Assembly: GCA_025435555.1 (NCBI GenBank)
Contig: JAIWWG010000143.1
Span: 1-63,958, forward strand
Source of the DNA: Chytriomyces cf. hyalinus JEL632
Lineage: Eukaryota; Chytridiomycota; Chytridiomycetes; Chytridiales; Chytriomycetaceae
Direction: 5' to 3'
Length of the DNA: 63,958 bases
Part shown: positions 24,015-35,576 of the stretch, piece after piece
Numbering within the stretch: position 1 is the first letter of the stretch
Layout: each line of letters opens with the position of its first letter
Program-made: the position numbers and the translations under genes
Notes under the pieces: generated by a model
Told to the model about the DNA's origin: nothing
Database searches by the model: none
The model's input: the letters and a program-made list of their open reading frames with translations, nothing else

Positions 24015-26234
24015 ATGGAGAACAACGACAAGAAGCAGATCCGAGTTGCTGTGATCGGAAGCGGTCTTGCGGGAATGTCCGCTGCCCACCTTCTCAGCCA
24101 GACCGGCGGTGTTGATGTGACGCTGTTCGAGAGAAATCCAGGTATGCCATGTCAAACCCTCCTTGTTCACACACCTCTTTGTTCACACACTGTTGCTCAA
24201 CTCTTTTCACTCTCTCATGTAACTGATGGCAGGTCTCGGAATGGACGCCGGATCCATCCCAGTCCCTTGCGAATGTGCCGACTGCGTCTCCGATGCCGAT
24301 ACCCTTGACGGCCAGTCTGAAGTGTCTCCATTCAAAGTGGACTCGCCGCATTACAACGGTCGCATTGATGTTCCCATGCGTTCCTTCTTCCCAGGTAAAA
24401 ATATCTTCTCGACTGACAAGCTTCCCGATTGGGCAGACGCCCCATTTTTGTCGGATAAATTACCATTTGTCATCGTTTTAACAACCAAAACACAGGCTAC
24501 TACCCATACCTGACCTCCCTGTACGATGCCCTCAAAATCCCATACAGCCAATCAGACAACTCAATGTCATTCTTCCAAATGGCCATCCCTCCAAAAGACC
24601 CAACTCAACTGTTCAACAGCCCCAAATCTTACCCAACGAAGCTGGACCCCATCAACGGCAACGAAAAATCAGAAGTGGAACAACCAAGAAACGTGCCCCA
24701 ACCACCGTATTTCAGCTTCTCTTGCTGGAAACTGCCCTACCCCGTAAACAACTTTTTCGGCGTGCCCGATTTACCGCCCTTGCAACTGCTCACGCAAGGA
24801 AAAGTGGGTGAATACTTTAAAGGGTGTTCGAATGTTGTTGAGGTTTCGAGGGATTATTTGCGCTTTTTGGCGTATTCTGTTGATTTGTTGGATTCTGGTG
24901 TGATTGATCAGGTAAACTTGCCTCATCTTATGCATTCCTCTTCTATTTTGGAACTCAAATATTATTTTCTTTTCAGGCGAAAAGAGGAAATGGATCGCTC
25001 GCAGGGCTCACGTTTGGGCAAATTATCAAGAAGCTGGATTACAGCGATGCATTCTGGAGCGTGTTTCTGCCACTTTTTAGCGGTGCTTGTACGTGCACTT
25101 TTGAGGATTTGAAGGCGTTTCCTGCGCACATTATTTTAGGTGAGTTTATACAACTGTTGGGTGGTTTGATTCGTGAAACTGAAGTTGTTAAATTGCTTGG
25201 CAGAGTACGCTGCTGTCTGTCTGCCTGACGACAAAATGTCATTTGTAACATGCGGCACAAAGGAAGTCTGCTCGAGACTAGCGTCACCGGTTCAAAACAT
25301 CTGCTACAGCACCACTGTTGTTGGAATCGAGCACAACAAGGCGACAAACCAGTTCACCGTGACCAGCGTCCCCACAGCAGAAGCGCATGCCCCGATCCAT
25401 GAAAACGCGGTTGCACACATTTTTGACTATGTCATTTTTGCCACGCAAGCGAACCAAGCCAGTCGAATCCTGTCTGCGACGCAAACTGGTCATTCGAAAG
25501 ACTCTGCTGCCAACAGCTTATACACGGACTTTGTATCCCGCGCGACGCAAATTCTTGATAAATTCCCATATACTAAAAGTCTTGTTGTAATTCACACGGA
25601 CGCAACTCTCATGCCTGCGTCCCGCAGCGAATGGCGCTGCCTCAACTTTGGTGTCCCCTCCAAACACACCAAAAACCATGCAGACACGATGGGTCTCCAA
25701 ACCTCGCATGAAAACGGGTACAACGCCGACTCTCTCGCCATGTGTACACATTACAGTCAAATGACGCAAACGGAAGTTCCTGGCAGTGTCCCACCACTGT
25801 TTCAAACCACGAACCCGATTGCGATCCCGGACCCTGCGAGTGTGATTAGTGCCACGTGGTATGAACGTGCACTTGTGCGGTTGGACACGTTGGAAGCGTT
25901 GCGAGAGTTGGAAAAAGTGCAAGGTGGGGGTGGGGGTGTGTATTTTGTCGGGAGTTTTGTTGGGGATGGGATTCCGTTGTTGGAGAGTTGTGTGACGAGT
26001 GCGCTTGATGCCGCCAAAGGGATTATCAAGGACGCGTTCAAGGATCAGCATGCGTCAAGGTTGTATCTGCCGCCGGGAATGATTGAAAAGGTGGAACTGC
26101 ATGAGGAGAAGGTGAGAAGGAGGTTGGAGAAGGGGGCGAGCAAAGGGGTGCGGTTTTATGCAGTGTATTTTGTGTTTGCTGTTGTGTTTGCCCTGTTTGG
26201 GGTTTTGGCTGGGTTGTTGATCTATCTCTTCTAA
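24015..26234 (+). CDS. FAD-dependent oxidoreductase (COG2907/amine-oxidase-like), tail-anchored
   Basis: Five exons (24015-24141, 24233-24394, 24496-24911, 24977-25139, 25204-26234) encode 632 residues. The N-terminus has a dinucleotide-binding fold, VAVIGSGLAGMSAAHLLSQT, with the acidic strand-2 end TLFERN. An intron splits the following GLGMDAGSIPV. Near the C-terminus GVYFVGSFVGDGIPLLESCV looks like the second FAD-contacting motif of this family, and a hydrophobic segment (VYFVFAVVFALFGVLAGLLI) ends the protein, suggesting an ER or other membrane anchor. The family is related to predicted NAD/FAD-binding amine oxidases and desaturases; substrate unknown. The start codon directly follows a run of A, an unusual leader. 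Confidence 0.82.
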
Positions 26235-26387
26235 TACTGAACTGACGCTTAAAAAAGTAATATAAACAAAAACTTGGGGGATCTGTTTGTTTCTTGGGAA
26301 GGAGTCGCGCGTGAGAGGAAAGAGATTGCCAGCAAATAAACCCAATATGACTTAAAAGTAAATATTTTAAAGAAAAAAGACCAGAAA

Positions 26388-27242
26388 ATGTCAACGGAAG
26401 CAACACCGCCCGTGTCGTACGCACCAGTTGAGTCCACCTTCGAACCGACAAGGAGCCAGTCGGGACACTCTCTAAACAAGCAACTGTCCATCCACCATCC
26501 AACCAGTTCATCAACATTGGTCTGACGCTCGGAATCGTCCAATTGGCCAACCGTTTCGAGCTCGAACGGCCCGAGTTTGTGCCGTACCTCCGCATGGCGT
26601 ACTTTACAACACAGCTTCTGGCTCTCAGTGTGACGTACTTTATTCGTACAAAGATTACTGAAAAGAATGGTGCGTAATTCTTGCGGGTTCTACTGGCTTC
26701 TTTTATTTTTTGAGGGGCTAATTTAAAAACTGGTTTCTGTCTCTCTCTCGCACTCTCTCTTTTTCGAATACGCACATGTTCAGACAAAACTGTTCTCGTC
26801 TTCACTGAAGCAAAAAGCTTCCTCGAGCCCAAGTGAGACGGCTTTTTTTGGTGTTTGCCGATTCCCGAAACCCATCAATTTGACCACGTGCAAAAAAATA
26901 ACCAGGAACGTTGAAACCGTGACAACTACCGTCAAGGACTACGACTTGAAAAAAACCAACGAAGCATTCCAACAAACGGGCATGGCCATCCTCATGATGA
27001 GTGTCATGCATTTCCAGTTTGGATACATTCGCCCATTGCTGTTGCAGGCTGTTATGGGACTGCGCGCTGTTGCGACTACGCAGTTGTTTGAGATTTACAT
27101 TATGGGAAAACCTGCAGTGGGACCTTTGGCGAGACCGTGGAAGAAGGGTATGTTTGATCAGACTGGGCCTGCTGCCACTCCTAAGGAGGTGAAGAACTTG
27201 GAAAAGAAGGAGCAGAAGAAGAAGTTGGTGAAGGGCGAGTAG
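26388..27242 (+). CDS. PHO88: Pho88/Snd3 family ER protein-targeting factor
   Basis: Four exons (26388-26411, 26507-26669, 26784-26832, 26906-27242) encode 190 residues, matching yeast Pho88 (188). Recognisable segments are FINIGLTLGIVQLANRFELE, SVTYFIRTKITEKND, VETVTTTVKDYDLKK, MAILMMSVMHFQFGYIRPL and IYIMGKPAVGPLARPWK. Pho88/Snd3 is an ER membrane protein of the SND pathway, which inserts proteins with internal or C-terminal signals; it was first linked to phosphate uptake. The first exon (MSTEATPP) relies on a weak gtgtcg donor and is the least certain part. The total length and phase agree with it. Confidence 0.88.
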
Positions 27243-27483
27243 ATTTAAGGAGAGAGAGATTCGGTGGGTTGGTTGAGAAGGAAGGAGTGTGTGTTTGATT
27301 GTGTGAGGGGTGTGTGATGATGGGTTGGGGGACGTCTGCGTAGAACCATTGGGAGTCTTTTGCTGATGTGCTTGAGCCCTGCCGTGATAATTCTTTTTTT
27401 CTTTTCGGGTTTGGGAACGCTGTGTACCAAATATTACGAGGGCCGTCCATTTCATTTTATATTGACCCCCAGAAGAAAAACAC

Positions 27484-28311
27484 ATGTCTCTGCGCCAGGC
27501 CGCCCAGCAGTTTCTCACGGGATCATCACCCTTTGCAATCCTCAGCGAAGTCCAACCAACCCTCAGCGGAAACATTCTCGTCCTCGATTCGTCCTTCAAC
27601 CCACCGCATGAAACCCATCTTGCCCTTATCACACGCAGTCTCCACCTCCTAAACACCCGCTCAACGCACAAGGCCAACATTTCGCGAGTCATTCTCTTAC
27701 ATGCGCTTAATAATGCGGATAAACTTGCAACAAGTTCGCTTTCTGCGTTGATGCCGCGCCTTTCTTTGATGGATGCGTTTTCTCGGGATGTGGCGGATTG
27801 TATCAACAACAACAAGTCGTCAAGTGAACCTCCAGTATCTGTTTTACTTGCATTGACAACTGCCGCAAAATTTGCCGACAAGGCGACACTGTTGCGAACT
27901 ACGAACGCTCTGTCGGCTTCACAGTCTGTGTTTTGGATCTTGGGGATGGACACGGTTGTCCGTTTGTTTGATTCAAAGTATTATACTATCCCGGTGATGG
28001 ATGCGTTGACACCGCTTTTTCGGAATGATGCTGTTGTGTTTGCGCCGCGTGCTGGGTTTATTCTTCCTGAGGAGCAAGCGCGTGGGTTTTTGGAGAGGGG
28101 AAAGATTGTTTGTATTTCAGAGTGGGATCAGGAAGAACTCAAGTGTTCGTATTCGTCGACGCATGTGCGTAATTTGTTGGCGCGGCTGGAGTCTGTGGAT
28201 GAGGTGGAGCGGGTGGATGCCATGACTTTTCTCCAGGCTTGTGTCCCGAAACATACACTGCAGCGTTTACTAGAGATTCAGAAAGACGCACAACAACAAG
28301 AGTCCTCGTAA
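27484..28311 (+). CDS. Nicotinamide mononucleotide adenylyltransferase-like (Pof1 family)
   Basis: Single exon, 275 residues. The nucleotidyltransferase signature SSFNPPHETHLAL near residue 36 matches the (H/T)xGH-type loop of this family. The second signature YSSTHVRNLL lies near residue 222. ALNNADKL and GMDTVVRLFDSKYY between them are typical of Pof1-like proteins. It would transfer a nucleotidyl group from ATP or CTP, probably in NAD synthesis or membrane quality control as proposed for yeast Pof1. It converges on the MFS gene that ends at 28421, with ~110 nt between. Confidence 0.85.
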   Translation: MSLRQAAQQFLTGSSPFAILSEVQPTLSGNILVLDSSFNPPHETHLALITRSLHLLNTRSTHKANISRVILLHALNNADKLATSSLSALMPRLSLMDAFSRDVADCINNNKSSSEPPVSVLLALTTAAKFADKATLLRTTNALSASQSVFWILGMDTVVRLFDSKYYTIPVMDALTPLFRNDAVVFAPRAGFILPEEQARGFLERGKIVCISEWDQEELKCSYSSTHVRNLLARLESVDEVERVDAMTFLQACVPKHTLQRLLEIQKDAQQQESS

Positions 28312-28420
28312 AAGAAAATGTCCCCCCAACCAACACGCGTTACTTTCACCAAATTGTCCATACAAAAAGCTAATAAAAAAACAAACGCGCACGGTATGCA
28401 CCCAACCAAAAACCTGTTTT

Positions 28421-30683
28421 TCACAAGCTCATTTCACGAGACGTCTCATCCACACCATACTCAACCAACTCCGCGTCCACAAGGTCCAACAGCCACGCCC
28501 CAACCCTGGCCACACCCTGCGTCTCCCTCGTATTCTGACTCACTTCGCTGTCGTCACCGTCGTTGCCCGTATATTCGCGCAGACTTGGAGTATTTGCACC
28601 CCTCACAAAGGAATCGCGTAAACTTTGATTGGATGCCGTCATGAGAGCGATTCGGCTTCGAATGCTTGAAGGCAGTCTTCCAGGGTTGAATGAAACTTCA
28701 CTGACGATGCTGTTGCTGCTGCTGCTGCTGCTGCTAAACGCGCTCGACTCTTCATCGGGTGTCATGACATTGGGTGCTGCAGGTTGAATCAACGGTTCCA
28801 AGACATCCTCATCGTCGCTTTGAGATTCCGCAACGTGTTGTTCAATGCCAACGAGTTCGCGACTTTTCAGGTACATTGTCAACCACAATGAAACTGTCCA
28901 AAAACTAGCTTGCACGAAAAACATGTAATGCGGTTTCCGAATCCCAACAAGTAGTCGATACACGCCTGGAACAACAAGGTTTGAAAACAGAGATGTTCCG
29001 CCTTGCAGCAGTTCTAGGGCTGCAAATAGTTTTCCTTGGGATGTTGGTGCGACGGCGCGGGAGACGATGCCGCGGATTGTTGGGCCTGCGATTGTGCCGC
29101 TTGTGTAAATGAATACGAGGGGGAAAAACATCCAGCCTTCGGTTGCAAAGGCGTGGCATATCAGGCCGACTGCGTAGAGTAGGTATCCGACTCTGGAGGG
29201 TTATTTTTGTTTTGTAAAATGAATTTGGGGAAGGAACTTTCGAAAGTGGAGAAAAAGCGTTTTACCGGATGATGGTCAACTCGGCGCGAGTTTTTTTGAT
29301 GGTTTCTTGACCGAGGACAAACGTGCGCAATAGCAGGGGTAGGACAATGCTCAAATAAAACATGCGGCACAAGGATTTCACCATGGCGTAAACTCCAAAA
29401 TCGTATGCATCCCATCCAAACTGGATTCACAATAAAAATAATAATAAAAAAACCTGCATGAGCATCAAGTTGTACGTAACTATAGCAGCATAATGCATAC
29501 ACACCTTTTGGGACGGATAAAAATAAAACAAATACGAGTATCCAGCGGACCCAAAACCATTAACAGCCGTCATGAGTCCCAGTATTAATAAAGAGGTGCC
29601 GCGACCCGGAGTGGATAAAATGTCCAGACATCCAGACCACGATTGAAGAAAGTTGGACCACAGGTTGACCCTTTCTGGATTGCTTGCACCTTCAGTACTT
29701 GATAGCTCGGGGATTGGCTGATGAATGGTCTGTGCACCTAGGTGCAATGTTTCGGGAAGTAAAAAAATCGTGTAGGCCAACACGAGGAGGTCTAGAAATG
29801 CAATGATGGCGAAAACTGTCAGGAGACCGAAATTCTGTGAATACAAACTGATGTGAGACAAAGAACGCCCCAAGTTGACAACCAAAAAATAGAATCTCAC
29901 CCTGTCGATAATTCCGCCAGTGATGGGTCCAAACATGAAAGCAATAAATACACACGTGTCGAGCGTCAAAAAAGTCTGCGTCCTTTCTCCAACGCCCGTC
30001 GTATCCGCAATAAACGCGTACACAGCCATCATCAGCAACGTATAGCCACCCATAAACCCGGCAACAAACTTGACAGCCACCAAAAAGTAAAGCGATATCC
30101 CCGTCGATGCAATAATAATGACGGATAGAGCATGCAGCACGGATGCAGCAATCGGAAGCGCCATCATTGTTTTTCGACCGAGAGTGTCGACGAGTCGTCC
30201 CATTAATGGAATCAAGATAAACGACGGAATATCGTACGCGAGACTAAAGAGCTGGTTAAACAGTGCGGCACGTTCTTGGACGTCAGAGCGAGCCACGCAT
30301 TCTGAGTATGTGGGGAGGTTGTCGGACAACTCAAAATTTTTCGAGGATCGCCAAGCATGGATGGTTGAATTTGATTGTTTGTGGGTGAACTTGGTTGAAT
30401 ATGAGTGGAGGAGTGTTGGCGGTGCGGGCATTCGTTGGCAGACTGCCAGAATCATAAACTGGTTCATTGGAGCGCCACCGAGGGATGCTCCGACGACGTG
30501 GATCAGCATTGGAGGGATAATGAGCCATGCGCTTGGTTTCGAGAATATGTCCGAGACTGAGCGGACGCGTGCTTTGACTGAGGCGGATATTCGAGACACG
30601 AGTCCGGGCTGGAGAGTGTTCTGCTGGTCTAGTTGTGATGGTTCATGGGTCGAGTCCTGATTTGCAGTGGTTGGCGGCGGCAT
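28421..30683 (-). CDS. MFS transporter, SLC46/PCFT-like, copy 1
   Basis: Four exons (30683-29901, 29834-29505, 29420-29266, 29192-28421) encode 679 residues. The MFS loop motif appears as PLMGRLVDTLGRKTMM after TM2, and a second signature SGCLDILSTPGRGTSLL opens the C-terminal half. AGTIAGPTIRGIVSR-like sequence near TM10 (here SGTIAGPTIRGIVSRAV) is shared with copies 2 and 3. Twelve membrane segments are expected, with a Ser-rich cytoplasmic tail containing a (CTG)n-type Ser run. The spacing resembles SLC46/proton-coupled folate-type carriers. Substrate unknown. It has tandem paralogues at 33149, 35577 and 37912. Confidence 0.82.
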
Positions 30684-30968
30684 GCGTGGTGGTGGTGTTC
30701 AGGCGTGCTGAGTGTGATTTTTTTTTTCTTTCTGAATGCTTGGATGGCACTTAGAAACACGTTGGGCGCGACCGCGACCTGCTTTGGACAAAAACTCGGA
30801 CAAAAAATGGCGCAAAAAGAACATTTGAAATTATCTTACTTCTCGGACAAGGTCGCTCCTCGTGTTTATTTTCTATGTTTTTTTTTATATTATTTGTTGG
30901 TAAATAAATCTGAACTGTTTCAGAATACGGAACAATTTTCCCGAATCTGTTTTGTTGCGAGTAAACAA

Positions 30969-31636
30969 ATGAAAACCGTGCAAGTCGCGCATACCGTCAA
31001 AGTCACTGACACCGTGCAAGTTGTCGATGCTCTTGACACCATCAATCCCGAGCTGGCGGAGGTCGAACGTCGACTGGCCGATACAGAAGTCCGTCTAGCG
31101 GAGCTCGCCATTGATCTTGAAGAGCCAAAGGCTACGGTGCAGCAGGTGCAGGCAAAGCTCATGGAAGCAATAAGAATCAAGGAGGATACGAGTTTTGTGG
31201 AAGCAGTATGTGGGATTGCTTGCGATTTGGAAGCGTCCACCACCACCATCATGGCGTACCATATGAATCTGAAGGCGCGTCTTCTGAAGGAGAGAGCTGA
31301 GAAATCTGGCGGTATGTGCTCTGCCGCGCTCTTTTACATTCTTGGTGTGGTTTGATTCAATCGCAATTCAAAGACGTATCAGATCTGAAGAGCAAGCTCA
31401 AGATGATTCAGTCAAAGATGGTGAGACAGTTCTTGGTAGTTTATTTACCAAACGTTGACAACCAAAAACAGAAGTCCTCGCGGAAAAGCAAGCCTAAACA
31501 ACCGGAAGGCGGTCTTTGTCGAAGTGTGATGATGAAAGTGATGGTAGCAGCGGTGGACCAAGCAGTAGGCCAGTTGGTGGAGAAACAGAGTCGCGGTGGT
31601 CAAGTGACTTGCGCGGCAAAACGGACTTTGTTCTGA
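30969..31636 (+). CDS. Lysine-rich coiled-coil protein, tandem copy 1 (unknown function)
   Basis: Three exons (30969-31311, 31374-31420, 31472-31636) encode 184 residues. I do not recognise a family. The centre is a predicted coiled coil (LAEVERRLADTEVRLAELAI), followed by a block spanning the first intron, DVSDLKSKLKMIQSKM, and a basic tail starting KSSRKSKPKQPEGG. The paralogue at 31837 has the same three-exon layout, the same intron phases and the matching block DASDLKRILKIIQAKL. No signal peptide or membrane segment is visible. It lies inside an array of transporter genes on the other strand. Confidence 0.65.
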
Positions 31637-31836
31637 GAGAGACAGGTTCTGGTGCGAAAATATAAGCCATTCCATAACGTATCCTTTGTGAATAAAAGTA
31701 TTGTATATTTGAGAATGTACGGGCAGGTTTCAAACGTATGCTTGGTGAATGAAAATGGGGGCGTGGTTTCAAAACTGTGGTGCGAATTTCCGATTTATAA
31801 AAATATTGATAAAAAAAGCAAGCAGGAACGCAACCC

Positions 31837-32914
31837 ATGGAAGCCATTGATCCTCTGGAAGTCGTGGGATTCTTGGGAGCCAGTGTTGACGCTGTTGACA
31901 CTAGTAGCGACACTGGTGACATCGATACCTCCGTTGACGCCGTGGCTGCTGTTGAAGCTGATGAAGCCGTTGGCGATGGCAAAGGTGGCAAAGCAGTCAA
32001 ACGCAGCAAAGCTGTCAAACTCGCCAGAACCGTTGAAGCCATAAAAGCAGCTGAAGCCGTTACAGGCTCTGATACTGATGAAGTTACCAACCCTGTCAAA
32101 CCCCGCAAACCCCGCAAACCCCGCAAACCAATCAAAAAGGTTAAATCAGTTGAAGCTGTTAAAGTAGTTGAACAAGTCAAACCAACCAAATCCGTCAACA
32201 AAGCTACCAACAAAACCGCTGACGTAAACGAATCCGTCCAAGCAATGGAAACCAAGATCTCAGAAGTCAAGGACCAACTGGCTCTACTCTGCACTGAAAT
32301 CAAACAACAAAAGTACAAAATGCGCGATTATAAAACGGCCATCTCGCGTGCAGCAAAAAACAATGAGCCAACGAGTCCATATGAACTACTCTTTCAGTGC
32401 GCCTCCAAACAGGAAGTTGCACTCATTAACTTGAGAGCTGCCGTGTTTAACGTGAAAATTGCTCTTGTTAACGAGAGGGCGGAGGTTGTTGCTGCTGCGA
32501 AATCTGCTGGTAAAACATGTTTCCTCTTTTTATGCCAGTTTTTTGGGTCTGAAACTGCGTTTTTTTTTCTCCTTGCAGCGATTGTTCAAGATGCATCCGA
32601 TTTGAAAAGGATTCTCAAGATTATCCAGGCAAAGTTGGTGGTGAGAGCGATTCTTTTTGAGTATGTGTTTTGTACTCAAAGTCAAAACAAACCCGACACA
32701 GAAGGAGACACCGTTGAAACGCAAGCCTAAACGGAAATTGAAAACTCCCCGAACCACGCACATGAAGGTGGTGGTATCAGCGGGGGAACCAGCACTGGAT
32801 CAGTCGGAAGAAGGGGACTGCGAGAATCTGAATCAAGCAGATGGAGCGGTGGATGAGGCGACTAGCAGAATCTGGTGCATGGATTTTAACCATTCTATTG
32901 CGTTTCCTTTATGA
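31837..32914 (+). CDS. Lysine-rich coiled-coil protein, tandem copy 2 (unknown function)
   Basis: Three exons (31837-32509, 32579-32637, 32702-32914) encode 314 residues. The N-terminal ~110 residues are low complexity, rich in Ala, Val and Lys, including PRKPRKPRKP and repeated VKxVE units. A coiled-coil region follows (METKISEVKDQLALLCTEIK), then DASDLKRILKIIQAKL across the first intron and a basic tail KRKPKRKLKTPR. The shared layout with copy 1 shows a duplication followed by expansion of the N-terminal low-complexity part. The lysine content suggests nucleic acid or cytoskeletal binding, but that is a guess. Confidence 0.65.
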
Positions 32915-33148
32915 ATAAAAGTTCACGTGTTTGAGCATAAAGGAGAGGCAGAGTTGGCTGGTTGGTGCAGGATATTTTTGAAGACGCGTCTCAGTCGCAT
33001 TTCTGCCATGTGATTTCACTGTAGAGCAACAAAGTGCCATCAAACTACCCCACTGCCTTTAATGCCAGAAAATACTTGTTATTTTACTTTTCGAAAGGGG
33101 AAAAAACCATCCATTTAAAACCCCCATCCACACCCCCTCATCCATGTC

Positions 33149-35478
33149 TCACAAATGCATCTCCCGAGAAATCTCATCCACAGCTCCATCAAGCCCACTC
33201 GTATCAAGATACCGACCAAGCCACGTTCCAAAACTAACCACACTTAGTCTGTCGTCGGTTGCTGGGAAAGCAGGTCGTTCCATAAACTCGACAACGGCTG
33301 CCTCTTCATCATCTTCATCATCTTCATAGTCACTGATTGTGCTCGCGAGTCCGTACGGGTGACTGCGTATGCTGAAGCTTCTTCGCGGGAAGGGTTCGAC
33401 CATATCGTCCACGATTAAGTTGGTGTTTTGTACCAGCAGGTTTGTTCGAATCATTCGCGCGCTTGTATGGTCCATTTCACCGTCCAAGTCCATTCCCTCG
33501 TTACTAAACGGTGCCGCTGCCCCCCGCGGCAAAAACGCTTCCTCCTCCTCATCACTTGCCACCTCCACAATCCCAATCAACTCGCGACTTTTTAAGTAAA
33601 CACTCAAATAAAGCGCCAACGCCCAAAACCCCGCTTGCACGTAAAACATGGATTCCGGCGTTTCCAAAAACACTAAACCGCGGTAGATTGTGGGGAGCAC
33701 GAGTTGTGAGGCAATGTATGCGCCGCTTTGGAGAAGTTCGAGGGATGCAAATAGGCTGCCTTGAGAGGATTGCGGGACGGAGCGGGAAACGATGCCGCGG
33801 ATTGTTGGGCCGGCAATTGTGCCTGCTGCGTAAATGAGGAGAAGGGGGTAAAACATCCAGCCTTCGGATGCCATTGCGTGGCATGCTAGACCAAATGCGT
33901 ACATAAAGTAGCCGAATCTGGTTTTTTTGTTTTAGTTAATTTTTTCAATTTTTTGTTTTTGTTTTGACAAGATCAACTGGGCACCTGATAATTGTCAACT
34001 CGGCACGCGTTTTCGAAACCAGATTCTTTCCAGTGACAAACACGCGTAGAAGTATTGGTAATACTATGCTTAAATAAAAGACTCTGCAGATTTGCTTGAT
34101 CATAGTATAGATTCCAACGTCCTGTGCATCCCATCCAAACTGGCAGAAAGCGTCACAAAACTATTGGATAAATGACAAAGAGAAAAACCCCAACTCACCC
34201 GCTGCGCCGGGTAAAAAAAGAAAATGTACGTGTATCCCGCGATAGCCATCTCGGCAGTAGCGGTCACAAGCGCGAGCACAAGCAACGATGACCCACGCCC
34301 CGGTGTTGCCAAAACGTCCAAGCACCCCATCCAAGATTTAAGAAACTTTCTAAAAAATGTTCCATACACAGTATTGTTGCTGTTGTTGTTTTGAGTCTCA
34401 GAACGTGCCCATGCACTTGCCATGGACCGATTGCTTGAAGATACTTTGAGTGACTCTGGGAGCATCAGCAAAACGTAGGCTAGTGCAGACAGCTCCATAA
34501 AGAGGATTATTAAATAAACTTGTAAAATGCCAAAACTCTAAAGGTGAATAAAATGATGAGATAAAAAAACACTCGCAGCCAACCAAATACAGAGACATTA
34601 CCCGGTGAATAGCTCCACCGACCACGGGGCCCACGCTGAATGCAATAAACGCAAACACATCCACAATCAAAAAAGTCTGAGTCCGTTCAAAGGTGGTACT
34701 CGTGTCACCAATAAACGCGTACGAGCACATCATAAATAGCGAATACCCGCCCAAAAATCCTTGCACCATATTCGACAAAACAACCATCCATAAACTGCCA
34801 CCGCGCGAGGCAACAAAAATGACAACAAACGCGTCCAAAATGGCGGATAGTATTGGCATCACCATCAGTGTCTTCCTGCCGAGTCTGTCGACCAGCTGCC
34901 CCATTAATGGAATGAGAAGAAACGCGGGTATTCCATTTGCAAGGGCTATAAATTGGTCCCACATGGCTGCTTGGGCCTTTTGCGAGGATGGGGATGTGAG
35001 TGTAGATAAAGGTATGGAAATTAAGGCTCCACACCTGTACGTCAGACCGCGCCGCACAGTGTTTATAGTCCGGGATAAAGAGAAAATTCGACCGATTTGA
35101 AGACAAGTGATTCCATCCAGATGTATTGTTCGCATGAGAAACGGCGCCGAGAGGGTCGCCAATTGATTCGCAAACACGGACGATAACAAACTGGGTAAAC
35201 GGCGAACCACCTAGTGTAGCACCAAACATGTGCAGAAACAGGGGTGGAATGACTAGAAGTGGGGAAGGAATAAACATGTTGGGCCTGCTTGGCTGCCTGT
35301 CTGTTGCTTCAACGGACTCTGATAAGTCTTCATGTTCTTGTGTCCCGCATTCGCCAGGTCCATCGAAGGATGTCAGTGTCGATGTGGGTTGAAGGGGGTG
35401 ATGTTGTCGTGATGTGGAGGGACCGTCCAGCGTTGTTGGTGGTGTTGCCAAGCTTTCAAAATTTGGATTTTCAACCAT
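33149..35478 (-). CDS. MFS transporter, SLC46/PCFT-like, copy 2
   Basis: Five exons (35478-35035, 34976-34602, 34537-34199, 34139-33985, 33917-33149) encode 693 residues. Key motifs are PLMGQLVDRLGRKTLMV, GCLDVLATPGRGSSLL, FFFYPAQRFGWDAQDVG and AGTIAGPTIRGIVSRSV. The last three introns match copy 1 in position and phase. The first, after RSDVQ, is extra. The long C-terminal tail is acidic (YEDDEDDEEAA). Both termini are predicted cytoplasmic. Substrate unknown. Confidence 0.82.
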
Positions 35479-35576
35479 TTTTTTTTTTTATTACAGCAAA
35501 AGACGGATATATATAAAGAATTGCTACGTTTCTCAGAGTCGTTATGACGTTCGTGGTGGGGTCCAAAAAAAGAAAG

